NCBI GenBank assembly: GCA_044507695.1
Contig: JBIQJD010000006.1
Location: 171,581-235,580 of the forward strand
Source: JBIQJD01 sp044507695
GTDB lineage: Bacteria > Bacteroidota > Ignavibacteria > Ignavibacteriales > Ignavibacteriaceae
Direction of reading: 5' to 3'
Length of the DNA: 64,000 bases
The notes below the pieces were generated by a model. That model ran no database searches. It was given only the letters and a program-made list of their open reading frames with translations, and had not been told where the DNA came from. Both the position numbers and the translations under genes were made by a program. Positions 54,976 through 63,530 of the stretch are shown here, one piece after another (positions within the stretch are counted from its first letter, which is position 1; each line of letters opens with the position of its first letter).

Positions 54976-56871
54976 TTAAAAGCGCCAGTTCATCTGAAGA
55001 TTAAAGTTAATTAATTCCTTACCGGGATTATCTTTAATTGTTATGAATTCATACCAACCGTAAAACCTAAAGAATAATTTTTCCTGCAGAGCAATTATTA
55101 CTTCAGCCACAGGACCGCTGCTTAAATATTCGGTATCAATATTTTTATTGCGCCCTTTGTAATTGTAAGTGTTCAGAGAAAATATACGTGCACCTATTGA
55201 AATTATATATTTATTATGTGATAAAACAATTTTTGGCTCAGTGTAAATTTCCCGGAGAAATCTTGTTGGTTTGGTTGAGAAAGAAGCCCAGCTTAAATCA
55301 CCCTGCTCTGATAATTTAACGTAGCCGTAAACAACCAATGAAACGTAATTATTCAGTTTGAGGATTGATGAATCACTTGCTGTAAACTGCCGGAAGGAAA
55401 AGCTTCGGTAATTGGGATTCAGATCCTCAAAATCATAAACAGTATAATTTGCTGAAACTTCAAAATTATTTAACGATGTGAAATTTTTTCCGCGGTAATT
55501 TCCGCCGGATGCAAAACGTAATATCCGGTTTACATTATTGTTTGAACTTCTCTCAGAAAAAATATAAACGATGTGGTTGTACGTTCCTTCCGTGCTTGCA
55601 TAAATTTCAAGGAATGGAGTAAGCTGTTTTGAATATCTCAGCCGCAGGATTGTTAAAAGTTCATCCCTGTCATCAAAATTAAAATCACTTGGCGTATCGT
55701 ATCTTAATTTATTCTGAAACAAACTGAACGAAAGCCGGTCTGTGCGTGAAAATTTCATATTGCCGGCAAGAGAAAGAGTTGCTCGGGTTGAATGATTATT
55801 CTTGCTGCTTTCAAGTCTTGAGCGTTCTTCATAAAAAATATTGTTAGCTCCTTCAAATCTTTTTGTAATATGTTTTTCATTCCTTTCTGAATAGAACAAT
55901 CTGAGGAAGCCGTCAAAAAAATCTGAATTATACGCGGTGTTTGATTCAAGTTCAAAACGGAGTTCTTCAACCTGCGTATCAAAGATTGATGCAGAGGCAG
56001 CATCAGTTAACCTGTATCTTGTATCGCGGTCAATGCTGCGAAAGGCTGCTCTTCCAAAAAACTGCTGGTTAAATGCCGAAAGAAAATTATACAAACGTAA
56101 TCCATCTTCAATAAAGTAAGAAGTTTCAGTCCTGCTCTGAATGTTGTTCTTAACATCAAAACGTGCAGATGTTAATGAATCAGCTTCAAAGTAAAAATCT
56201 TTTCTGCTTTGCTTGAACTGAAAATTTATATTGTTTGAAACCTGCGGATTGAAATAATTCTCAGCACCAGCTGATATAAAACGCAAAGTATTTTTTCTGG
56301 GTGAGATATCTTCATTCTTAAATTTTAATTCTGATGAGAGAAACATATCTGTTAACTGCAGAGTATCAATCAAACCTTCTGCGCCGTAAATAAATCCGTA
56401 ATCATTTTCCCCAATCTGCCTGTTGTTTGAATATCCTGCAAAGGGACTGAAGTAAATTTTATCATAAGGAACTAACTGCAAAAACACTGCAGCATTATTT
56501 GTTGAAGCCTGGTTTATTTCAATGCGCCGGTTATCTGATAATATGCTGCTGGTTCCGAGAAATCCGGCTCTCAGCATTTCATTAAAATTATAAAAAGATG
56601 ATAATGAGAAATATTGATCATCTCTTATATTTTTTTCTGTTGCACGTATAAATGTTGAGTTGAAATTTTCAAAAAAGTGAATGCTTGTTTTATCAAAATA
56701 TGTACTGTAATGGAGAAGTGAATTGAGGTTGAATGTATTTATTTGTTTATCAAATCTTGTTGAAAGCTGGTTGACCGGAGTCTCTGCTAAAATATATTCA
56801 AGACTATCAGCATGAATCTGGGCAGACAGGCGAATTGCAAAAATCAGAACTATGATTAAAACTTTTTTCAA
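54976..56871 (-). CDS. Outer-membrane beta-barrel protein, unknown function
   Basis: 631 residues. Signal peptide 1-18 (LSAQ), then a long series of alternating strands with aromatic girdle residues and N/D/S-rich turns, ending in NLQMNWRF with the terminal phenylalanine expected of outer-membrane barrels. No plug domain or OmpA domain is seen. The length fits a 22-26 strand barrel. Typical of the lineage-specific barrels of this phylum. Adjacent upstream lies an Fn3 lipoprotein on the same strand (125 bp gap), a possible partner. Confidence 0.75.
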   Translation of the reverse strand: MKKVLIIVLIFAIRLSAQIHADSLEYILAETPVNQLSTRFDKQINTFNLNSLLHYSTYFDKTSIHFFENFNSTFIRATEKNIRDDQYFSLSSFYNFNEMLRAGFLGTSSILSDNRRIEINQASTNNAAVFLQLVPYDKIYFSPFAGYSNNRQIGENDYGFIYGAEGLIDTLQLTDMFLSSELKFKNEDISPRKNTLRFISAGAENYFNPQVSNNINFQFKQSRKDFYFEADSLTSARFDVKNNIQSRTETSYFIEDGLRLYNFLSAFNQQFFGRAAFRSIDRDTRYRLTDAASASIFDTQVEELRFELESNTAYNSDFFDGFLRLFYSERNEKHITKRFEGANNIFYEERSRLESSKNNHSTRATLSLAGNMKFSRTDRLSFSLFQNKLRYDTPSDFNFDDRDELLTILRLRYSKQLTPFLEIYASTEGTYNHIVYIFSERSSNNNVNRILRFASGGNYRGKNFTSLNNFEVSANYTVYDFEDLNPNYRSFSFRQFTASDSSILKLNNYVSLVVYGYVKLSEQGDLSWASFSTKPTRFLREIYTEPKIVLSHNKYIISIGARIFSLNTYNYKGRNKNIDTEYLSSGPVAEVIIALQEKLFFRFYGWYEFITIKDNPGKELINFNLQMNWRF

Positions 56872-56996
56872 CAGGATAATTCTTTTATTGATTCATCATC
56901 AATATAAAATATAAATGCAGAGTAGTAAAGATTATTTAATTGTATCAGTTTAAAGATTTAAGCAGATGAGACATCAGCATAAATTATAATAATTTA

Positions 56997-57974
56997 TTAT
57001 GGTGAGATTGTAAAACTTTGCAATGTTGAAATGCTGTTTGGTTCTGAGCTTGCACCGGAATATGTAATTACGCGCCAAAAATATTTTTTACCAGCTTCAA
57101 GGTAAGGAGGAGTGAATGCAATTTTTATAGTATCATTCACAACAGAAGAGCTGATTTGCTTACTCCAGAACTCACCAAAAAATTGATTTGTCTGCACAAG
57201 AATTTTATAAACGGCTGGCTCTTCAATTGCTTTGATGATGAAATTATCAAAAACAGGATGTGTTTGATTGTCCCCGGGAAAGATGATTTCGGGAATATCA
57301 AAAATCCAATCACTTACAACCGGGCTTTCGCTGCTCTGCAATCCGCCCTTATCAACCGCCTTAATTTTGTAATAATATTTTTGGTATAACTGAAGTTCAA
57401 TTGTATCTTCAAAGAAGGGAAGAGGGGAGAAGCCAGTTAAACTTATGCTGTCCGCTGAAAATTCAGAATCAACTCCGCGGAAAATATTATAACCAATTAC
57501 ATCACTTTCATTTGAAGATTCCCAATTTATAAAAACGGATTTTCTTCCTTCCCAGTTTCTTGCATTAATATTTACAAATCTTGGTCTTAAAGGATAACGC
57601 CTGTTAACTGGTTTAGCGCTTATTGGTTCGGTGGTATTGCTTTCTTTACCGGAAAGATCAACCGCACTTATTTTGTAAAAATATACTGTGTTATAATCCA
57701 GTGAATCATCTATATAATAATCATTGTTAGTAAAATCTATCAGCGTAAAATCATTTTCATTGCCGTTTCTTCTATAAACATTATAGCCTCTCAAATCTTT
57801 TTCGAAATTTCTGTTCCATTCAATTATTATCTCACCATCTGTTGCAGAATAAAATCTTAGCCCAACCGGAACAGCCGGGGGCAGTCCATCATCTGCTGAA
57901 ACTTCTGTCGGCCGTTCACATGAAATGAAAATTATTGAAAGTGAAACCAAAATTGCTGATGTAATAAATTTCAT
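56997..57974 (-). CDS. Lipoprotein with fibronectin type III domains
   Basis: 325 residues. Lipoprotein signal with C19 in IFISC. Two clear Fn3 domains follow (~33-122, with YNVYRRNGNENDFTLID and VYFYKISAVDLSGKES; and ~130-220, with NINARNWEGRKSVFINWESS and YYKIKAVDKGG), then a third Ig/Fn3-like domain (~225-325, GKKYFWRVITYSG). The domains are adhesive or structural rather than catalytic. Co-oriented with the outer-membrane barrel gene downstream. Confidence 0.8.
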   Translation of the reverse strand: MKFITSAILVSLSIIFISCERPTEVSADDGLPPAVPVGLRFYSATDGEIIIEWNRNFEKDLRGYNVYRRNGNENDFTLIDFTNNDYYIDDSLDYNTVYFYKISAVDLSGKESNTTEPISAKPVNRRYPLRPRFVNINARNWEGRKSVFINWESSNESDVIGYNIFRGVDSEFSADSISLTGFSPLPFFEDTIELQLYQKYYYKIKAVDKGGLQSSESPVVSDWIFDIPEIIFPGDNQTHPVFDNFIIKAIEEPAVYKILVQTNQFFGEFWSKQISSSVVNDTIKIAFTPPYLEAGKKYFWRVITYSGASSEPNSISTLQSFTISP

Positions 57975-58120
57975 TAAAAATCTATAGTTAATAATTCCGG
58001 AACATAAAACAATTATAACTGTTGAAGCACATGAAAAATAAATACAAAAAAAATTCTTTGAAATTCAGATAAACAGTATTTTATTTAAGGATAGATGAGT
58101 ACAAAGCATACGTGTTGATT

Positions 58121-58151
58121 TTGACAAAGTAGCATTTTTTGGATAACTTTC
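58121..58151 (+). promoter_or_regulatory. Probable promoter of the nuo operon
   Basis: TTG (58121-58123), a 20-nt spacer and TAACTTTC (58144-58151), 7 of 8 to TAnnTTTG. It ends 26 bp before the nuoA ATG. Confidence 0.55.
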
Positions 58152-58177
58152 ACATCAAAATTTTTGAATAAAAAAGC

Positions 58178-58546
58178 ATGATTGAGCAATATATTCCAGT
58201 TTTTCTCGTAATCGGGTTTGCATTAGTTTTTGCTCTTGGTGTTGTTATTGCATCAAAAGTATTCGGGCCGCAGAGACCAACCAAAGAAAAATATTCAACT
58301 TACGAAAGCGGAATGAAGCCCGTTGGAACAACCAACGAACGCATTTCAGTTAAGTATTATCTTGTGGCAATGTTCTTCATAATATTTGATCTTGAAGTTA
58401 TTTTCGTTTACCCATGGGCTGTTCAGTTCAAAAAACTGTTTGGTGAGATTGGGATGTCTGTATTTTATTCTATGCTGGTTTTTCTTGTGGTTTTGGAATT
58501 AGGTTATTTGTACGCTTATAAAAAAGGTGGTTTCAGATGGGATTAG
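58178..58546 (+). CDS. nuoA: NADH-quinone oxidoreductase subunit A
   Basis: 122 residues with three membrane helices (~8-30, ~65-85, ~90-112), a small subunit of the complex I membrane arm. Family motif YESGMKPVG and FDLEVIFVYPWAV are present. First gene of a compact operon; its 3' end overlaps nuoB by 10 bp. Confidence 0.95.
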   Translation: MIEQYIPVFLVIGFALVFALGVVIASKVFGPQRPTKEKYSTYESGMKPVGTTNERISVKYYLVAMFFIIFDLEVIFVYPWAVQFKKLFGEIGMSVFYSMLVFLVVLELGYLYAYKKGGFRWD

Positions 58547-59058
58547 AAGCGAAATTAAAACAAGATGGTTTTTTTACAACACAGCTTGATGCTCTTGTAG
58601 CATGGTCACGAAAAAATTCAGTTTGGCCGATGCCAATGGGAATTTCATGCTGTGCAATTGAAATGATGGCAGCCGGTGATCCGAAATATGATATTGCACG
58701 TTTTGGTTCTGAAGTAATGAGATTTACTCCGCGTCAGTGTGATTTGATGATTGTTGCCGGTACAGTTACTTATAAAATGTCTCATGTAGTCAGAAAAATT
58801 TATGATCAGATGCCCGATCCCAAATGGGTAATTGCAATGGGTGCATGCACATCATCGGGCGGAATGTACAGGTCATACTCTGTTGTGCAGGGAATAGATC
58901 AGTTTCTTCCCGTAGATGTTTACCTTGCCGGATGCCCCCCTCGTCCTGAAAATCTTTTGAATGCATTAATTCAGATTCAGGATAAAATTGGCAGAACAAG
59001 GGCAAGAGATTTCCAGGACAGGGAAATGCCCGAACTTACAGTTCTTCAAAACAATTAA
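58537..59058 (+). CDS. nuoB: NADH-quinone oxidoreductase subunit B
   Basis: 173 residues, carries cluster N2 next to the quinone site. The four cluster cysteines are visible: the pair C38-C39 in GISCCAIEMMA, one in GACTSSGGMY and one in LAGCPPRPE. The 10-bp overlap with nuoA suggests coupled translation. Nothing unusual. Confidence 0.96.
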   Translation: MGLEAKLKQDGFFTTQLDALVAWSRKNSVWPMPMGISCCAIEMMAAGDPKYDIARFGSEVMRFTPRQCDLMIVAGTVTYKMSHVVRKIYDQMPDPKWVIAMGACTSSGGMYRSYSVVQGIDQFLPVDVYLAGCPPRPENLLNALIQIQDKIGRTRARDFQDREMPELTVLQNN

Positions 59059-59062
59059 TAAT

Positions 59063-59554
59063 ATGTTATTAAAAGAAACTTTAATTGCAAAACTCACAGG
59101 ATATAAAGATCCCCGATTATCTTTTGAAACTGTTGAATACAAAGGTGAATTAACTTTAATTATTCCTAAAGAGGAAATTCTTGAAGTTTGCAGATTTTTG
59201 AAAAATGATCCCGATCTACAGTTTAATCTTTGTGAAGATGTAACTGCTATAGATTGGGCACGCCGAAAAAACCGCTTTACAGTTGTTTACCATATCTTCT
59301 CAATAAAAAATAAATTCAGATTAAGAATTAAAGCCGATGTCGATGAATCAGATTTAACTATTGATTCTGTTACATCGGTCTGGAAAACTGCAAACTGGCA
59401 TGAAAGAGAAGCTTATGATATGTACGGCATCAATTTTAAAAATCATCCTGATTTTAGAAGAATGTACATGCCGGAAGAATTTGAATATCACCCGCTTAGA
59501 AAAGATTTTCCGCTGATGGGAATTCCCGGCTCATTACCTTTACCAAAGAAATAA
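59063..59554 (+). CDS. nuoC: NADH-quinone oxidoreductase subunit C
   Basis: 163 residues from the ATG at 59063; the frame is open into nuoB but an upstream start would only add nonsense residues. 30-kDa subunit of the peripheral arm. Signatures: DVTAIDWARRKNRFTVVYHIFS, and ANWHEREAYDMYGINFKNHPDFRRM near the C-terminus with HPLRKDFPL. It sits 4 bp after nuoB and 3 bp before nuoD and is not fused to nuoD. Confidence 0.95.
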   Translation: MLLKETLIAKLTGYKDPRLSFETVEYKGELTLIIPKEEILEVCRFLKNDPDLQFNLCEDVTAIDWARRKNRFTVVYHIFSIKNKFRLRIKADVDESDLTIDSVTSVWKTANWHEREAYDMYGINFKNHPDFRRMYMPEEFEYHPLRKDFPLMGIPGSLPLPKK

Positions 59555-59557
59555 ACC

Positions 59558-60808
59558 ATGCAAAGATTATCCAAAGAAGATATACATCCCAAAATAATTG
59601 AAAAATTACTCTCAGATACCGATCTGACGATTGAAGATGCGTTAGAAAACGAAATGATCCTGAATATGGGTCCGCAGCATCCGGCAACTCACGGAGTGCT
59701 TCGTGTTCTGTTAAGATTGGATGGCGAGACGGTAATTGCTTCAGTTCCTGAGCTTGGTTATCTGCACCGCGGTTATGAAAAGATGGCAGAGAACATGAGC
59801 TATCATGAGTTCATTCCGCATACAGACCGACTTGATTATTTATCACCCATGGCAAACAATGTTGCATGGGCATTAGCGGTTGAGAAGCTTGCAGGCATTG
59901 AAGCCCCGCCAAGAGCACAGTACATCAGAATGATGGTTGCAGAACTTGCTAGAATTGCTTCACATCTTGTGGCTATTGGCGCGCTTGCAATGGATGTTGG
60001 TGCGCTTACTGTATTTTTATGGACATTAAGAGAACGTGAAAAAATTCTTGATATATGGGATATTCTCTGCGGCGCAAGATTTACAAACAGCTACACAAGA
60101 ATCGGCGGAGTTGCAAATGATGCCCAGCCTGAAGCACTGAAAAAAGTGAAGTGGTTTATTGATCAGTATGAAGAAAATCTTGATGAGTGTGAAAGACTGC
60201 TTAATACCAACAGGATTTTTATTGAAAGACTTGAAGGCGTTGGCGTTATTTCTGCAGAAGATGCAATTGATATCGGTTTAACTGGACCAAGTTTAAGAGG
60301 AAGCGGAGTTGAACATGATTTAAGAAGATCAACTCCATATTTATTTTATAATGAAATTGATTTTAAAGTAATTACCTTTCCTGATGGTGATAGTTTAGCA
60401 AGATATTTTGTACGAGCAGATGAAACAAGAGAGAGCATAAAAATCATCAGGCAGGTTCTGGAAAAAATGCCGCAGGGACCGGTTACTGCAAATCAGCCCA
60501 AAAGAGTTCTTCCTAAGAAAGATGAAATTTATACAAAGATGGAAGAATTGATTCACGATTTTATGTTAATCAATTTCGGAATAAATCCTCCTGCCGGGGA
60601 AATTTATTCTGCCGTTGAAAATCCAAAAGGTGAACTTGGCTTTTATTTAGTAAGCAACGGTGAAGGCCATCCATGGAAATGCAAAATCCGTTCACCCTCT
60701 ATGGTTAATCTGCAATCACTTCCGCAGCTTATTAAAGGTGAAATGATATCGGATGTTGTTGCAATTATAGGAAGTATTGATCCCGTTATGGGAGAAGCAG
60801 ACAAGTAG
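59558..60808 (+). CDS. nuoD: NADH-quinone oxidoreductase subunit D
   Basis: 416 residues, quinone-binding 49-kDa subunit. MGPQHPATHGVLRVLLRLDGE contains the quinone-site histidine; GYLHRGYEKMAE and the PGEIYSAVE-type C-terminal segment (PAGEIYSAVENPKGELGFY) are conserved. The length is normal. It is followed by a 73-bp gap and nuoE. Confidence 0.96.
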   Translation: MQRLSKEDIHPKIIEKLLSDTDLTIEDALENEMILNMGPQHPATHGVLRVLLRLDGETVIASVPELGYLHRGYEKMAENMSYHEFIPHTDRLDYLSPMANNVAWALAVEKLAGIEAPPRAQYIRMMVAELARIASHLVAIGALAMDVGALTVFLWTLREREKILDIWDILCGARFTNSYTRIGGVANDAQPEALKKVKWFIDQYEENLDECERLLNTNRIFIERLEGVGVISAEDAIDIGLTGPSLRGSGVEHDLRRSTPYLFYNEIDFKVITFPDGDSLARYFVRADETRESIKIIRQVLEKMPQGPVTANQPKRVLPKKDEIYTKMEELIHDFMLINFGINPPAGEIYSAVENPKGELGFYLVSNGEGHPWKCKIRSPSMVNLQSLPQLIKGEMISDVVAIIGSIDPVMGEADK

Positions 60809-60881
60809 TAAATAATAAACAGCAAACAAATTCCGGTTATCAGATTCTTTGGAATTTGTTTTTGATCATTGGGATTAAGAT

Positions 60882-61355
60882 ATGGAATTCAAGTTTACAG
60901 AAGAAAATTTAAAGAGAGTTCAGGAACATATTGCAAAGTATCCTGTTAAGCGTCCCGCAGTAATGCCGGCTTTGTACATTGCACAGGAACAAAATGGTTA
61001 CATCTCAAATGTAGTAATAAGGGAAGTAGCGGATATTCTGGAAATGAATCCCGAAGAAGTTCTTGGTGTTGTTACATTTTATACAATGTATCATCAGAAG
61101 CCGATGGGAAAATATCATGTGCAGGTTTGTACAAATGTATCCTGCATGTTGAGAGGCGGTTATGAAATATGGGATCAGGTGCGGCAGAAATTAGGAATAG
61201 GCAATATGGAAGTAACGCCTGATTCTAAATTTTCACTTGAAGAAGTTGAGTGTATGGGTTCATGCGGAACCGCTCCAATGATAGCAATTAATGAAGATTA
61301 TTATGAGAATCTTTCAAAAGAAAAAGTTGAAGAGATTCTTAATTCACTTTCATAA
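60882..61355 (+). CDS. nuoE: NADH-quinone oxidoreductase subunit E
   Basis: 157 residues, thioredoxin-like [2Fe-2S] subunit (24 kDa) of the NADH module. The four cluster cysteines are CTNVSC and, 36 residues on, CMGSCG. ALYIAQEQNGYIS and VVTFYTMYH are typical. It begins 73 bp after nuoD, and nuoF follows by 32 bp. Confidence 0.96.
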   Translation: MEFKFTEENLKRVQEHIAKYPVKRPAVMPALYIAQEQNGYISNVVIREVADILEMNPEEVLGVVTFYTMYHQKPMGKYHVQVCTNVSCMLRGGYEIWDQVRQKLGIGNMEVTPDSKFSLEEVECMGSCGTAPMIAINEDYYENLSKEKVEEILNSLS

Positions 61356-61387
61356 AAAAGTACTGATCTGAAAGATTAAAATTTAAA

Positions 61388-62710
61388 ATGGAAAAAATAG
61401 TTCTTCCTGAAATAGAAAACCTTCACCTGATTGATGTTTATATTCAAAACGGCGGTTACACTGCAATTAAAAAAGCGCTTTCTCAAACGCCGGACGATAT
61501 AATTGACCAGGTAAAAAAATCAGGTTTACGTGGGCGCGGCGGCGCTGCATTCTCCGCAGGTTTAAAGTGGAGCTTTATGCCAAAGACCACCAATAAGCCA
61601 AAGTATCTTTGCATTAACGGAGATGAAAGTGAACCCGGTTCTTTTAAAGACAGGCAGATATTTGAATACAATCCTCATCAATTAATTGAAGGAATATTAA
61701 TTGCCTGCTATGCTATCGGTGCAAAAGCTGCGTACATTTATATCCGGGGTGAATATCATAAGTGGATAAAGATGGTTGAAAAAGCTTTATCAGATGCTTA
61801 TGAAAAAGGATTTGTTGGTGAAAGAATGAAAGAATCGTTCGGTTCTGATTTCTTCTGCAATATTTATGTTCATAAAGGAGCAGGCGCTTACATTTGCGGT
61901 GAGGAATCTGCTTTAATGAATTCACTTGAAGGAAAAAGAGGATATCCGAGAGTTAAACCGCCGTTTCCTGCACAAAATGGTCTGTGGGGAAATCCTACCA
62001 CAATAAATAATGTTGAAACAATTGCAAACGTTCCGCCGATAATTAATAAAGGATGGGAATGGTTTTCACAGATTGGTGAACCAAAACATCCCGGAACTAT
62101 TTTGTACGGATTGAGCGGACATGTAAATAAACCGGGAGTCTATGAACTTCCAACCGGAGTTCTCTTAACGGATTTAATATACAAATATGCTGGCGGGGTA
62201 CCGGGCAATAAAAAAATTCTTTGCGTAATTCCGGGTGGTTCATCAATGCCTCCTTTAAGAGGTGATCAGCTTGAAGGCATTAAGATGGATGCTGAATCAC
62301 TTAAAGCTGCAGGCTCAGCAATTGGTACGGCAGGCGTAATGGTAATGGATGAGGATACTGATCTTGTAAAAGTTCTGGCAAGAATTTCAAAATTCTATTA
62401 TCATGAAAGCTGCGGACAATGTACTCCCTGCCGCGAAGGAACAGGCTGGCTGTATAAAGTTCTTGACAGACTTGTAAGAGGTGAAGGCTCTGTTGCAGAT
62501 CTCGATCTTTTAATTTCTATTGCAGGAAATATTGAAGGGAATACAATCTGCGCATTGGGTGAAGCTGCAGCCTGGCCGGTCAGATTCATGATTACAAGAT
62601 TCAGAGATTATTTTGAAGCACGGGTTAAACGTGAAGTTGTAATTCCGGTTGCTAATAAAGTTCACTCAATGAGAGGAACAGCTTTTCCGCTGGCTGATAT
62701 TAAAATTTAA
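61388..62710 (+). CDS. nuoF: NADH-quinone oxidoreductase subunit F
   Basis: 440 residues. FMN/NADH-binding subunit with GLRGRGGAAFSAGLKWSFM (NADH site), GAGAYICGEESALMNSLEG (FMN site), and the N3 cluster cysteines in ESCGQCTPCREGTGW plus the later NTICALGEAAAW. The last complex I gene here: nuoG-N are not downstream. A MITE-like palindrome and ferritin follow instead. Confidence 0.96.
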   Translation: MEKIVLPEIENLHLIDVYIQNGGYTAIKKALSQTPDDIIDQVKKSGLRGRGGAAFSAGLKWSFMPKTTNKPKYLCINGDESEPGSFKDRQIFEYNPHQLIEGILIACYAIGAKAAYIYIRGEYHKWIKMVEKALSDAYEKGFVGERMKESFGSDFFCNIYVHKGAGAYICGEESALMNSLEGKRGYPRVKPPFPAQNGLWGNPTTINNVETIANVPPIINKGWEWFSQIGEPKHPGTILYGLSGHVNKPGVYELPTGVLLTDLIYKYAGGVPGNKKILCVIPGGSSMPPLRGDQLEGIKMDAESLKAAGSAIGTAGVMVMDEDTDLVKVLARISKFYYHESCGQCTPCREGTGWLYKVLDRLVRGEGSVADLDLLISIAGNIEGNTICALGEAAAWPVRFMITRFRDYFEARVKREVVIPVANKVHSMRGTAFPLADIKI

Positions 62711-62716
62711 AAAAAA

Positions 62717-62808
62717 GGGCTGTCTAAAAAGTAAATAATTATTCTTTCTTTACGGTGAATGATTTCGCCCGAACGAAAATAATGACGATAATACTTTTTT
62801 ATCAGCCC
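62717..62808. mobile_element. MITE-like 92-bp palindromic element
   Basis: Ends GGGCTGTCTAAAAAGTA and its imperfect inverted copy (14 of 17 positions match) bound a 92-bp stretch that can fold on itself. Terminal GGGCTGTC-type repeats are common for insertion sequences, so this may be a miniature element from one. No clear target-site duplication is seen. It lies between the convergent nuoF and ferritin genes and may also act as a two-way terminator. Confidence 0.45.
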
Positions 62809-62821
62809 ATTCTAAAACTGA

Positions 62822-63319
62822 TTAAGCACCTGCCGCTCTTTGCCCCATTTCTCTATCAAGAAGAAAAATTCCGTTTCTGTTATCACCAACAAGTTTCACC
62901 CTATCAAGAATATAAAGTGAGGTCGCTTCTTCTTCAACCTGCTCACTTACAAACCATTGAAGAAAATTATTAGTAGCGTAATCTTTTTCTTTAAGAGTTA
63001 ATTCAACAATATTATTAATTGATTCTGATACTTTTTGTTCATGCTCAAAAACTTCTTCAAATAAATTAATAATTGTTTTCCATGATTCTGCCGGTGCATC
63101 AATTTTTTCCAGAACTACTCTTCCGTTTCTTTGATGAATATACTCATAGATCTTAAGTCCGTGTTCATATTCTTCCCTCGATTGAACCTTCATCCAATGG
63201 GCAAAGCCATTTAGATTTTCAGATTCAAAATATGCCGCCATTGCCAAATAAAGGTAGGATGAGTATAGTTCAGCATTCAACTGCTTATTGAGAGCCTTCT
63301 GAACATTTTCATTCAGCAT
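62822..63319 (-). CDS. ftn: Ferritin (non-heme iron storage)
   Basis: 165 residues, bacterial FtnA type, forming 24-mer cages that oxidise and store iron. Ferroxidase ligands: E17 in NAELYSSYLYLAMAAYFE, E50 and H53 in EEYEHGLKIYEY, the E in VFEHEQKV, and NFLQWFVSEQVEEEA with the glutamates and Q. A clean minus-strand gene convergent with nuoF. Iron regulation (a Fur box) was not evident in the upstream 200 bp. Confidence 0.93.
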   Translation of the reverse strand: MLNENVQKALNKQLNAELYSSYLYLAMAAYFESENLNGFAHWMKVQSREEYEHGLKIYEYIHQRNGRVVLEKIDAPAESWKTIINLFEEVFEHEQKVSESINNIVELTLKEKDYATNNFLQWFVSEQVEEEATSLYILDRVKLVGDNRNGIFLLDREMGQRAAGA

Positions 63320-63499
63320 ACTAACTCCTGTTTAATTTTTTTGTTTGGATTTTCACCGTAATCTATAAAAATGAATTCACTGCTTCAACATTTTAATTAA
63401 ATATGTTTATTAAAGTTAATTGCCTGAATCACAAATAATTACAGGAGAATTCAGTAATCATCACCAATTTCTTTCCTTTTAATTCGAATCCCAAATCTT

Positions 63500-63507
63500 T
63501 ATATTTG
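63500..63507 (+). promoter_or_regulatory. Possible -7 element for the helicase gene
   Basis: TATATTTG matches TAnnTTTG and ends 23 bp before the ATG at 63531. No good -33 triplet at 19-20 nt, so the call is weak. Confidence 0.35.
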
Positions 63508-63530
63508 CACTTCAAAAAAATAAAAGAAGT

